Source: Mastigamoeba balamuthi
Lineage: Eukaryota > Evosea > Mastigamoebida > Mastigamoebidae
Assembly: GCA_902651635.1 (NCBI GenBank)
Contig: CACRSC010001923.1
Location: 618,252-682,251, forward strand
DNA length: 64,000 nucleotides
Direction: 5' to 3'
Shown: in pieces, positions 54,362 through 64,000 of the stretch
Layout of the letters: every line of letters starts with the position of its first letter
Numbering within the stretch: the stretch's first letter is position 1
The notes under the pieces: generated by a model
The model's database searches: none
What the model was told of the DNA's origin: nothing
Seen by the model: the letters and a program-made list of their open reading frames with translations, nothing else
Made by a program: the position numbers and the translations under genes

Positions 54362-55439
54362 ATGCAGATGCAGCGTCCCGCGCCCGTGGCCATGTCAGCG
54401 ATGGGGGGAGCTCCCCCGGCACGCGCAGTGCACGAGGGGGCCGTGGGCGACCCCATGATCGACGGCCTGCTGACGTACCCCTCGCTGCTCGTCAAGCAGA
54501 AGCTCCACGGCTGCTGCAAGGAGCTCTGCTGCGAGAACGAGAACCGCTACAAGGTCTACAACCCCACCAACGGCCAGAAAGAGCGTGCGTCGCGCCGCAG
54601 CCTCTTCCGTTTTCCTTTAGCCGCTCGTGGGGGTGGGGCCCTCTGTTCTGTGCACTCTTTTTGACTTTGTTTTTTCCGTTTTGAAACTGGCACTTGGGGG
54701 AAGAAACCTGAACAAACTCGCTCAACCGCCGCTCTCTGCCGCCGCAGACATCCTGACGGCCGTGGAGGACTCGGCGTGCTGCTGCCGCTTCTGCCTGGGG
54801 ACGTCGCGGTCGTTCCAGATGTCGGTGGTGACGGGGGACGAGCGCGAGGTCGTGCACTTTGACCGGCCCTACCGCGTGGGCCGCAGGGGCGGCGCCTGCT
54901 TCTGCTGCTGCGACGCCTGCTTCCAGCGCATCAACGTCTTCACCGGCGCCCACTGCGCGCAGCCCAACGTCCGCGTCGGATGCGTCCGCGAGGAGTTCAG
55001 CTTTTGCGTCCCCGTCATCACCGTCAGGTGCGCTCTTTCTTTCGACTTCATTTTTTCGATTTGCAAATTGTGTTGAATTTGCTACATTTTTCATTCAGCG
55101 CTTTTTCCAATTGATCGGGTGCTCACGGTGGTCGCCCTGCTCCACAGGGACGAGAACGAGGCGGAGATCTACCGCATCATCGGGCACCTGTGCGGGTGCT
55201 TCAACTACTCGCTGGAGATCTTCCCCGCCGGGGGCAAGTCGGGGGACCAGCCCCTGGGGCGCATCACCAAGACGTGGGCCGGCGCCTACAAGGAGCTGTT
55301 CACCGACGCGGACAACTTCTACGTCGAGTTCCCCACCGCCGCCACGGGCAAGCAGCGGATGCTCCTGATGGGCGCCCTCTTCCTCATCGACTACCTCTAC
55401 TTCGAGCGCAAGAGCGGGTGGTCCGTGTCGTCCTCGTAG
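54362..55439 (+). CDS. phospholipid scramblase family protein
   Basis: Membrane-associated protein of the scramblase/Tubby-like fold, linked to calcium-triggered lipid movement or signalling. Three exons in phase: 54362 onwards to NGQKE (donor gtgcgt), then HILTAVEDSACCCRFCLG to FCVPVITV (donor gtgcgc), then RDENEAEIYRIIGHLCGC. Landmarks are a Cys-rich cluster (CCCRFC, CFCCCDACF) like the palmitoylated Cys motif, the calcium-binding-like DADNFYVEFP, and the C-terminal helix MLLMGALFLIDYLYFER matching the family ending LGACFLIDFMFFE. The N-terminal Pro-rich region is short. Its length is normal for the family. Confidence 0.92.
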
Positions 55440-55775
55440 CCACCTGTGACCGAGGCTGCTCCAGCTGCCCAGCAGAGGGCATTGCCAAGCACGCACACAC
55501 TCTCTAGCAATCTTAAGCAGATGCTCACGGCGTTAAACAACGAGCCTATCAGAATTTAGTGGCACCGGGGCGTTTCTGCGTTTGTTGGTTCAAAGCATAC
55601 AACGGACAGGACAAGCCGACCTCTGGTTTCGGCAAGGCCTTTCGATGTTGTTGCTCCACTGATTGGAATCGCCAAATACAACAGAACTGGAGTCATGTTT
55701 GTAGGTGCCGTGATGTGGGAGCATTCCACTGGCAAAGACGTTTTTAATTTACATGCGGCCCTCCATCAGCCAGGC
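55440..55775. other. intergenic
   Basis: 336 bp between convergent genes. Nothing recognised. Confidence 0.4.
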
Positions 55776-56257
55776 TCAGCCCAAGGAGTACTTGTAGGGA
55801 TTGAGGAACCCTGTCGAGCTGTTCTCCGGAATGTGCGAGAACTCCTCGGGGAGCAGCGCCTCCGTCCAGAGCCTCCAGCGCAGCGCTTCCCCCGACTTAG
55901 GCGACCATCGTCCTGAGGCCCGTCAGCTCGCCCATCACCAAGAGCTGCGCGAGGATCACCCTGCCCCGCTCCGAGGGCATCGCGAAGACTCGCCCGACCT
56001 CTGTCGTCCACGCAGAACACCACGCTGCAGTCGGCGCGCTGCAGGAGCCGACAGCGAGTCCCCCGGGGCGGAGAGGACCGTGTATTGGCCGCGGCCCTGC
56101 AGGCCCGGGAGCTTCGAGGCGCAGGAGGTTGTGCTCAAAAGCACGGACGAGCAACTCGTCATGATCACTCCTCTCCCGGCAGGTCCTCCTACAGTCGGCA
56201 GCCCCGTAGGCCTCACCAAGTTTCCCGACGGCCTCTACTTTTTCCAACAATTAGCAT
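55776..56257 (-). CDS. probable small multi-exon gene, unidentified
   Basis: ATG 56257 reads MLIVGKSRGRRET to a gtgagg donor. Later minus-strand pieces include LQGRGQYTVLSAPGDSLS, VFAMPSERGRVILAQLLVMG and a C-terminal WRLWTEALLPEEFSHIPENS then STGFLNPYKYSLG before TGA at 55776-55778. The pieces lie in different frames, so at least two introns are needed, which I could not place with certainty. The C-terminus has the look of conserved protein, but I do not recognise the family. It is divergent from the RhoGEF gene with a 269-bp gap. Confidence 0.4.
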
Positions 56258-56526
56258 AAATTGATGGAAAGAGGACCGATCAATTGATTCAGAGCCAACC
56301 GGACTCCCCCACAAATCTGATCAGTGAGAGGGGACACGAACAAAAGAACCTAACCGGAAAGAGGAGATTTTCTGTTTGAACAGTTCAAATAATGGCGCCA
56401 AGGAGTCAGAGGTTCAGTTTGTTTTCCCCTTGCTTGCGCAATCGTGCCAGAAAGTTATAATTCTCGGGCGAGGGCACGTCAGCACCGCTGCCCGGCACAG
56501 CAACAGCAGGGAACAGCACCTCCACG

Positions 56527-57951
56527 ATGGTGTTCGGGTCGCGCCTCAGCAGGCTCCTCTGCATGCCGGGCGGCAAGCCCTCCTCTTCCTCTGCCGACTC
56601 GGACGCGGAGAACAGCCCCAGCAGCCCCACAACAACGGACCCGCAGCTCGACGCCAAGGCCCCGGCGCCCGCGGGCACTCCGTGCGTGGGCCGCAGGGCG
56701 CCTCCGGGTATCGAGACGACGGGCGGCAACAGCAGCGTCGACGTGCTGGGCCACTCGCGCGGGCCCTCGTCGCTGGGCCCTCTGCGCCCGTTTTCTGCGC
56801 CCTCGTGGTGCTGCCCCTCGTCCGAAACCCCGGTCTCCTCGTCGATGTACACCCGCGCGACGCACATCTTCGGTGCGCACAGGCGTCACACGCACACAGG
56901 GCGCCGGAGGACTCCCCCACGCACAGCCAGTTTTCTCGCCGGTTTCGCGGATTCGGTTATTTTCTGGCGCCATTCCAGAGACTGCACTTTGTTGTTCAAT
57001 TCAATTCAACTCGCCCAAACTGCACCTGCGCCGCCGCGAATGTCTCCGAGGCTGTCACGCGCACCAGACGACTGCGCTGCGCTTTAATTGCGCTCGTCCT
57101 CTGGTCCCCATTTCCCGCGGGCAATTAAGAACTGTCAAATTGGGTTGGTTGTTCGTTTTTCTGCTGCATTTTCCACCCGTTTTTCCGCGTTCGTTTTTAT
57201 TGCGACCGTTTTTTACCCGAAGCGTGACTGAGCCTTGCTGGTCGACGCAGACGACAAGATGACTCGGATGAGGAGGGAGGCGATGCTGGAGACGCTGGCG
57301 CGCAACGACAGCTACGTGTCGGACCTCTGCAAGGCGATGGTGTTCGTCGACGAGTGCTCGCGGACGCGCCTGCTGGCCCTGTCGCCCGTGCGCAACCGCG
57401 CGGCCCACCAGAGGCTCCGCGAGCTCGTCGAGGCCCTGCAGACGCTGATCGCCTCGCACGAGCGCTTCGGGGAGAACCTGCGGGCCTCTGTGAGGCTGCA
57501 GTCGTGGGCGGACCCCGACAGCACTTCGCCGTGGGACGCGATCGCCGCGCTGGTCGCGGGCCCCGCGTCCGAGGCCTACGCGGCGTACGTCTCCGAGTAC
57601 GCGTCGACCGTGGAGCTCGTGGTGGAGCTGCGCAGGGACAGCAGGGCGTTCGGGAAGCTGTGCAGCGACTTTGCGCGGCGCAACAACGAGCAGACGCCCG
57701 AGTCGTTCATCATCAAGCCCGTCCAGCGCCTGCCGCAGCTGGGCTGCACGCTGGGCACGTTCCTGGCCAACACCCCCGTCGGCGCCACGCGCGGGCACGT
57801 CGTGGCGGAGCACGGGCTGGCGGCGTTCACCAGCTGGACGGCGTCGATCAACAGGGTCACTACGCCCGTCATGGTCCGTCCTACTTCGACTTTGCACGAG
57901 AAATTCTCACACGAATGGGCCCTGCAGGTGCGCGCAAGGAAGCAGGAGTAG
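56527..57951 (+). CDS. RhoGEF (DH-domain) protein
   Basis: Predicted activator of a Rho-type GTPase. Exon 1 from ATG 56527 encodes a Ser/Pro-rich N-terminus (MVFGSRLSRLLCMPGGKPSS) and ends at HIF with donor gtgcgc. A 350-bp AT-rich intron follows, and exon 2 continues in phase with DKMTRMRREAMLETLARNDS. The helical DH domain has CR1-like ARNDSYVSDLCKAM and the hallmark CR3 helix ESFIIKPVQRLPQLGCTLGT. No PH domain follows: the protein stops at 57951 shortly after the DH fold, so it is a short GEF whose membrane targeting must come from elsewhere. The DH helices beyond CR3 are divergent. Confidence 0.75.
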
Positions 57952-59103
57952 AGAGGGTGCCGCACACCCCCCGACTGCGTTGTAACTAGAATAGAGAGAG
58001 TGCCACAGCAAGTGAGAGGAAAACGGACACCACCGCGCGATGCGAATCCATTTTTGCCAAGTGCTGAGCCCTCTTGTGTTTCGTTAACACAGATTGAATG
58101 CACCCCAATAAACAGCACCAGCCATTTGGACCTATGTTGTCCCCTCCCTTCTCATCCCTCTGTGACGTCGTTTACCGTGCTGCCCCGTCAATCGGTGTGT
58201 GCACGGTCGGCACCCCGGATGAGACAACACCGAAAGGGATCTGCTGCATTCCTCTCATTTTACGGTTGCCCTGTTGCAAAGGCGCTCACCACAAACGCCA
58301 TCACGTGTTTGCCCTCGGACGTGGGGCCCGGGAGCACCCTCTGTGGGGTGCTGCCACCAGGCAACAGCACATTTTTTGAAGTACTGGGGAGCAAGCCTGA
58401 TTTGAACGTCAATCCCCACATCCCAAAATAGTAGTGCCCAGCAGTGACCATGAAAAACGCTTCTCATTGGCTCTGGCATGACGTCGTAGTGCTAATTGGT
58501 GACAATCAATATTTAAACAGAACTGGGAGTTACTGCAGACTGCAGACCAGTACCATGCATTTTGCAGTACAAGTCACCATCAAGCCATGCAGGTGCATGG
58601 CATGGCAACCTGAGCATCACTACGGGCAATATACTGTGGGGCACATGACAGGAACCACTTCCTGTACTCCAGGGACAGGCTGGGTGCCTCATCAGAGCTC
58701 GTGATGCTCGCCACAGCAGACGATGACCAACAGGGGCTCGTTGTTGATGAAACTTGGAGGTGGTGATCCAGCATCACTGAGAGGGAAGGCTCGCTCGAGA
58801 ACGCAACTAACTGCGTGCTATGTAGAGTGCGGAGTTCACCTGGAACTTACACACGAGTTGTACACAGTCCCAAGGGTGGTGCAGATCCCACGAGTTAGAC
58901 CCAAAAAACGCTGGAGATCATCGAAGTGTCTGCTGTCCGGACATACTCGGGAAGCAGGAGGCTGCCCCAACGTGATTCATTGCGCCCCCGGGGCGTTTCA
59001 GGTAGATGGCCTTGATCAAGCGGCGAACATGAAACACCAGAGGCCAAGATGAGTGTTTCTATTGCTTTTTACACTACCGCTCATCCCTGGGAATTGCGAA
59101 GTG
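57952..59103. other. long intergenic region, partly AT-rich
   Basis: 1.15 kb between convergent genes with no supported coding region. Scattered ORFs lack motifs. Composition falls towards the middle, as in the other gene-poor stretches. Confidence 0.45.
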
Positions 59104-62041
59104 TCAATGTGACACAAAGGCACTGGCCAGAGCCATGTACGCAGCGCACACATAAGTGCTCAGAGTGCCTGCTGCACTGGCAACAAACCACTGCGAGTTG
59201 CTGGTACCCTGCGACGTGTGTGCAACGCTGTGTCCGTCAGAACTGCCTGACGCGTCGGAGGAGCCGTAAGGTGGAACGTATGAGCAGTCACCTCCATCCC
59301 ACGAGCAGCTCGAAGTGTTGCACTCTGTGGGGCAGAGCCAAGGTGAGCAATAAGGTTGCATGATACGCGAGGACGAACCGATGTCGCAGGAGCCGTCGTG
59401 GATCCAACTCTTGAGGCAGAGAGGCGCGCAGCCCTCGAGCGACTGGCAGTCGGGGGCGTCGAAGCCGCACGCGCTGTTCATGCACGCGGGGTCGCAGACG
59501 CCGTTGTGCCTGTGGACAACGGGGAAGCATCCTGGCGCACACTGCAGCGACGTCTGCAGGTCGAAGCAGTCGCCCCCCTCAAACCCGCACGAAGCCTATG
59601 CATGCAGAAGCAGAGACGCTCGTGAGTTCTGAAATCGATTGCTTCGGGCAGCTGGGCTGTGGCGCACGGCTGTGGCGCACTCGGGCTGGCAGTACCCGTC
59701 TCCAGACCACTTCGTGAGGCACTCACCGTCGTTGCAGACCGCTGCCCTGCAGTCGCCGCGGTCCCAGTTACAGGCGCTGGCGAAGCAAGCCTCCTCGCAG
59801 ACGTCGTTGCCCACTTGGGAGCTGTTGCAGCCCACTGAGCAGTAACTCCCCCCGACGAGTCCCTCACACATTCCCCCGTCCCAGTTGCATTGTGCCTGCG
59901 CGAGTGCGATCAGAAACGAGGGCCAGTGAGAAGCAGGGCCGGGGGCGCACGTTGTAGCAGGCAGCGTCGCACTGGCTGTTGTTGGCCATGGAGAGGCTGC
60001 ACCTGGGCGCGCAGAACACGCAGTCGCCCCCGTCGTGCAGGCAGTCGCTCTGTTACGCCAGACGCGCGTGTCAGCTGGTGCAGTGGCAGAACGCATGTGC
60101 AGTGCGGTACTTACAGTGTTGAAGCGCTTGTCGCACTGGCCGTTGCCCAGGTCTTCCAAGGGCGCTTGGCAGCGAGCGTACTTTGTGCAGTCGCCGCCGT
60201 CGAAGTTGCACTCCTTGACGTTACATGCGGCGTTGCAAACACCATTGTGGATGTCGCTGCTGAGGCAGAACAGGGCGCATGTGTTGTTGTAAGCCGCACA
60301 GTCGCCACCGTCGTAACTGCAATTGGCCTGCCAGAGTTAATTAGTTTTCCTATGCAATCTCTTGATTCGATTGTGTACGTTGTAGCACCCACGGTCACAC
60401 ACACCGTTGCCAACCAGGGTCGGAGGACACTCGGGGCCACAGAACTGCGTGATGCAGTCACTGCCATCGTACGAGCACCAGTACTGTGGGATATGAAGAG
60501 TGAGCCGAGTACTCGAAACCTCTCATTGGCATACAGTGAGGCAGTCGGGATCGCAGACTTTGTTGTCGATCATCGACTTGAGGCAGTTATCGGAGCAGGT
60601 TCCCCTGCACTGGCCGTTGTCGATGCCGCAGTTCTCCGTGGAGCACTGCAAGTCGCAGACGCTGTTGGCGAGCATCGCAGCTGTGCACCCAGCGCTGCAG
60701 GTGTAGTTGCTGCAGTCGCCGCCGTCCCACTGACACTCCTCCGAGTAGCACAGGATGTTGCAGTGTCCGTTTCCAACGTACCTGATGACATCTCATTGGT
60801 TTTCGTTTGAAAGACCGAACGAAGTGAATTGTGCGGGGGCAACGCACTCTTTGGGGCACCCGCAGACCTTGGCGCCGCTGTCGACGCTGGCCATGGTCTT
60901 GTCGATCCACTGGCGGTACTCGCTGACCCGGGTGTAAACGCCGGGCGTGTGGGGCCTAGCGCAGCCCGGGCCGTAGCTCGTGATGCCGACTTGCACAAAA
61001 GTGCCGTCAGCCGCCACATGCAGCAGAGGCCCCCCGCTGTCGCCCTGGCACGTGTCGCGACCTCCCTCGTTGAACCCCGTGCACAGGGCTGTACGGAAGA
61101 CCGCAAGAATGTGTGCGGTTAGTGCGTTAGAGAAACTCGAAGTTGGTGACAGAAATGACGAGGGGCTCCGCACTGGACTCGCTGAGAGCTGTGTCGTTGT
61201 CGAGTCTCCTGCAGTCGATGCGCGAGACGACGGGCATCTTGGTCTCCATCAGGGTCGAAGCGGGCTCTCCAGCCTCGTACATGGTGCCCCAACCGACACC
61301 CCACACCTTTGTCCCGGAGCTGCGAGGAACCGATGTCGGCCGTCGATGAATTTTCGCTGAACAAATGTGCAAAAAAGAATATAAAATTCGCGGAGGCGCA
61401 CGGCAGGTCGAGGTAGTCGGTCGTCGCGATACGCCCGAGGCGCACGCCCGTGATGGGGCGATCGATCTTCAGCAGCGCGATGTCATCTAGCAGGAAAGCC
61501 AAAACAATTTTCGGTAATTTTGTCAGGGTCTTATTCACAGAAAAGGCACGCACTGTGCATGAGGTTGAGGTCGAAGTCCGGATGCGTGATGGCCCGGACG
61601 ACAGCCCTCCTGTGTCCCGTCGACGCATTGAGGGGCGTCAGCGTTCCAATGGCCACCACGGAGCCCGAGGGGCAGCCGTGGATCAGCGAGTCGAAGCCGC
61701 GGTCGACGCAGTGCGCAGCCGTCAGCACCCACGTGGGCGAGATCAGCGCAGCTCCGCACGTCGAGAAGGTAACGTCGTCGAAGGGGGACGTCACCAGTAT
61801 GGCTGTATGCGGATGTAAGAGAGAGACGGATGGAAAGGTGCCTGAGGGGCCTTCAAGAGAGATCCCGCGGTGTGCGTGTGAGGCTGTGACAAAAATGCGC
61901 ACAGGTCATCCAGGGGTACTTGTCAACAGAGATCACGGCGTTGCCATTAACGATACGTGGAGAAGGGTTGGGAGCATGTCCGTCGATGGCGAGAACTGCA
62001 GTGACGCCTATGGACAGCACAGTCGTTGCCCAGATTCTCAT
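59104..62041 (-). CDS. secreted trypsin-like protease with about 11 LNR (Notch) repeats
   Basis: ATG 62041 opens a signal peptide ([20 protein letters not shown]) and a trypsin zymogen cleavage site ([17 protein letters not shown]). The S1 triad is complete: His in [10 protein letters not shown], Asp in [10 protein letters not shown] and Ser in [11 protein letters not shown] region with [20 protein letters not shown] follows. Then come about eleven LNR modules of the C...DGGDC type, for example [18 protein letters not shown] hydrophobic C-terminus ([18 protein letters not shown]) suggests a GPI signal or membrane anchor. Many introns interrupt the modules; at least four sit at the same place, between the fourth and fifth Cys, in phase 0 (for example [15 protein letters not shown]). 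The exact exon set is not fully resolved. Confidence 0.85.
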
Positions 62042-63127
62042 AGTGACAAGGCACAGCAGCTCGGACCCTTTGTGTCGCGTTAAAAAGAAGTGATTGCGTC
62101 GGTGGGGTTTCACTCTTTAAAAGTGAGTCACAGCCGACGTTGCATCTCACGTACTCTAAGCTGCAGTTTTGATTCGTGATCCAAATTTAACCCCAATATT
62201 GGACGGCTATACTGGTTTTCTGGACAAAAACGGTCACTGTTCCACACGTTAATGTGCATTTGGTAATGTGCCGAGTAGTGTGATGCGGCTGGAAGATCTG
62301 TGCAAGAGTGCGGTCAGCTGGCCGCCAATCTCCTCGCCAGCAGCTCAGAGAAAAGAAACTGTAGAGCTACGGGAAAATGAAGAAGAACCAAAAGAAGAAC
62401 TATGTGAAGAATCAGTGGCGTCTTTTTTGAATTTTACCTCACCAACTTAGGAATGCTACAAATAATTCACTCCTCGTTTTCCTTATCTTTGCTTAATGTG
62501 GTAATGACAGGATGACCAAGCATTGTTTTCTATACTATCTTGAGTTGATGCAGCTACTTTCACTTCTTGCCAGAATCCGCGCCCAGAGAGCGGTGATAGG
62601 TAAACTTGTTCGCGCAGTGCCGCAGCAACGTTTTCAGAGAGCTTGCAGGACAACCGTATGTAATAACGAGCGGAGCGCCTGCCTCGACTTATGCAACGGG
62701 GTAGACGCAGCCCGATAATCAGAGGTTCCAGGTCTCACCCACATCGAGGCGCAATGCCGCATGTCCTCAATTTGATGTGTTCTTGTTGTTCTGGGAGACC
62801 AATACAGTCGAGGTGATTTTCCCCATGCATTTTTTCCCATCGTACACCGACGTTTTTGGCGGAATCTTGGACCTTCCTGCGCGAGTCCAAGGACCCCGTC
62901 CAGCACAAAGGAAATCGTGCTCTGGTGGCACTGCCCACACCCCGTTTTCAGCTTCGCGAATAACATGAGGATGCTGGTGAAGCCGCCTCTGTGGTAGACC
63001 GGTAGGTCAAAATGCCGTACTCTCCGAACAACGCACTCCGGTAGTGTATTCACCAAGCCTCTCGCGGGAGACCCAAACCCAATAAGGAAGTGCAGATTGC
63101 TGTACTGACTTGCCCAGTGCAGGCTCC
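62042..63127. other. intergenic, AT-rich on the left
   Basis: 1.1 kb upstream of the protease gene and downstream of the FkbM gene. 62150-62560 is AT-rich. Short frames only, none supported. Confidence 0.45.
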
Positions 63128-63956
63128 CTAGGCCGCGCAGGTGGGGCTGCCCGGGGGCGCCCATCCGGGGAGCGCCAGCTCGATGTCCGCGAGGCCCGAC
63201 GACGCGATTCCGATGCTCGAGAGCCACTCGGCGATCTGCGATGCGCTCTGGGGCTCGAGGGGCGTCGCCACCTCCGCCTCCATGCGGCGCGTCCGGTACC
63301 CGAGGCCCTGCAGCGCGTGCAGCGTCTCGGCCACCGAGCAGCCCGCCCTCCTCGAGTCCCCCGGGGTCACCTCGAGGAGCACCAGCGGCGGCCTGGTGTC
63401 GCGCATGAACCGCTCGGCGCCACGGAAGAAGCGCGGCTCGTAGCCCTCGATGTCAGCCTTGAGGAACAGCCCGGGCAGCTCGCAGAGCTCGCGCGGCAGC
63501 GTAGCCAGCACCGCGTCCAGCGTCACGAGCTCCACGCCGTCCTCGACGCTGCGCGGGGCGACCACGTGCGAGCCGCCCCTGTTGGCGTCGTTGACTGCGA
63601 GCTGCGCGCGTGCGGGGGCGTCGGAGAGGCCGTTGGCCCAGAGGTGCACGAGGGGCGCCAGGCCGTTGAGCAGGACGCTGCGCCAGAGCAGCTCGGCCGT
63701 CGTGGCGCTCGCCTCGAACGCCAGCACGTGGTGGCCCTCGGCCGCGGCCGCCAGCGTGTAGAGACCGATGTTGGCGCCCACGTCGACGACGAGCCCGCGG
63801 CCTCCTGCTGCCCGCAGGTGCCGCAGCATCGTGTCGATGCCGTGGGCCTCCCACATGCCGCCCCCGATGACAGAGGCGCTCACGAAGACGTCCTTGTCGG
63901 CCGCGTACACGCATGCGTGCAGACCCCCCAGCTGCTCGGGACCGTCAGCGATGAGG
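63128..63956 (-). CDS. FkbM-family methyltransferase, 5' end outside or near the window edge
   Basis: SAM-dependent O-methyltransferase of the FkbM type, usually acting on sugars or small molecules. Motif I is VVDVGANIGLYTLAAAAEGH, with the acidic residue in VLAFEAS. Later blocks are VELVTLDAVLATLPREL, the family signature LFLKADIEGYEPRFFRGAER and PLVLLEVTPGDS. The stop is at 63128-63130. The frame continues to about 63956, where a CTGCTCGCAG acceptor suggests an upstream exon not shown. It has no introns within the visible part. Confidence 0.85.
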
Positions 63957-64000
63957 CTGCGAGCAGCGGGAGATGAGGAAGTCGCACGGGCTGGACCGTG

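Overview
The window is nuclear DNA of a GC-rich, intron-bearing eukaryote. It holds a recognisable U2 spliceosomal RNA, many short introns (about 60-500 bp), glutamine-tract proteins and eukaryote-specific genes (topoisomerase IB, DOCK-type RhoGEF, EHD ATPase, ESCRT-II SNF8, Integrator INTS13, phospholipid scramblase). A flavodoxin fused to a two-cluster ferredoxin, a type rich in anaerobes, together with Stealth, Fic, DOCK and EHD genes, would suit an anaerobic or microaerophilic amoeboid protist such as an archamoeba (Mastigamoeba-like). This placement is inference, not proof.

Layout. 1-7.5 kb: end of a Q-rich protein, DNA topoisomerase I, and an RA-CH domain protein. 8-15.6 kb: two type I membrane proteins flanking a basic coiled-coil protein, the flavodoxin-ferredoxin gene and U2 snRNA. 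16.4-23.9 kb: one large WW-DOCK gene. 24-27 kb and 29.5-31.6 kb: AT-rich, gene-poor islands with decayed duplicated fragments and a retroposed insertion, around an EHD gene. 31.6-35.5 kb: two intronless genes, a FICD-like Fic enzyme and a GH43 arabinanase. 36-50 kb: a compact gene-dense stretch with a DUF1749 hydrolase, a gene of unknown function with a decayed upstream copy, SNF8, INTS13, a Stealth glycan phosphotransferase, a methyltransferase and an LRR/coiled-coil protein. 50-57.9 kb: a PrxQ-type peroxiredoxin, a large diverged inverted repeat carrying a proline-rich exon, a broken MND1 gene, a scramblase and a RhoGEF. 59-64 kb: a secreted trypsin-Notch-repeat protein and an FkbM methyltransferase running off the window.

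The genes do not form a single pathway. Shared themes are membrane traffic and signalling (EHD, SNF8, DOCK, DH, scramblase, LRR protein with LFa-like motifs) and RNA processing (U2, INTS13). Intergenic gaps are often only 100-400 bp, with several divergent pairs. A recurring feature is the 5' splice site: nearly all introns placed by phase and homology start GTNCG rather than GTRAG, and two GC-AG introns start GCACG.
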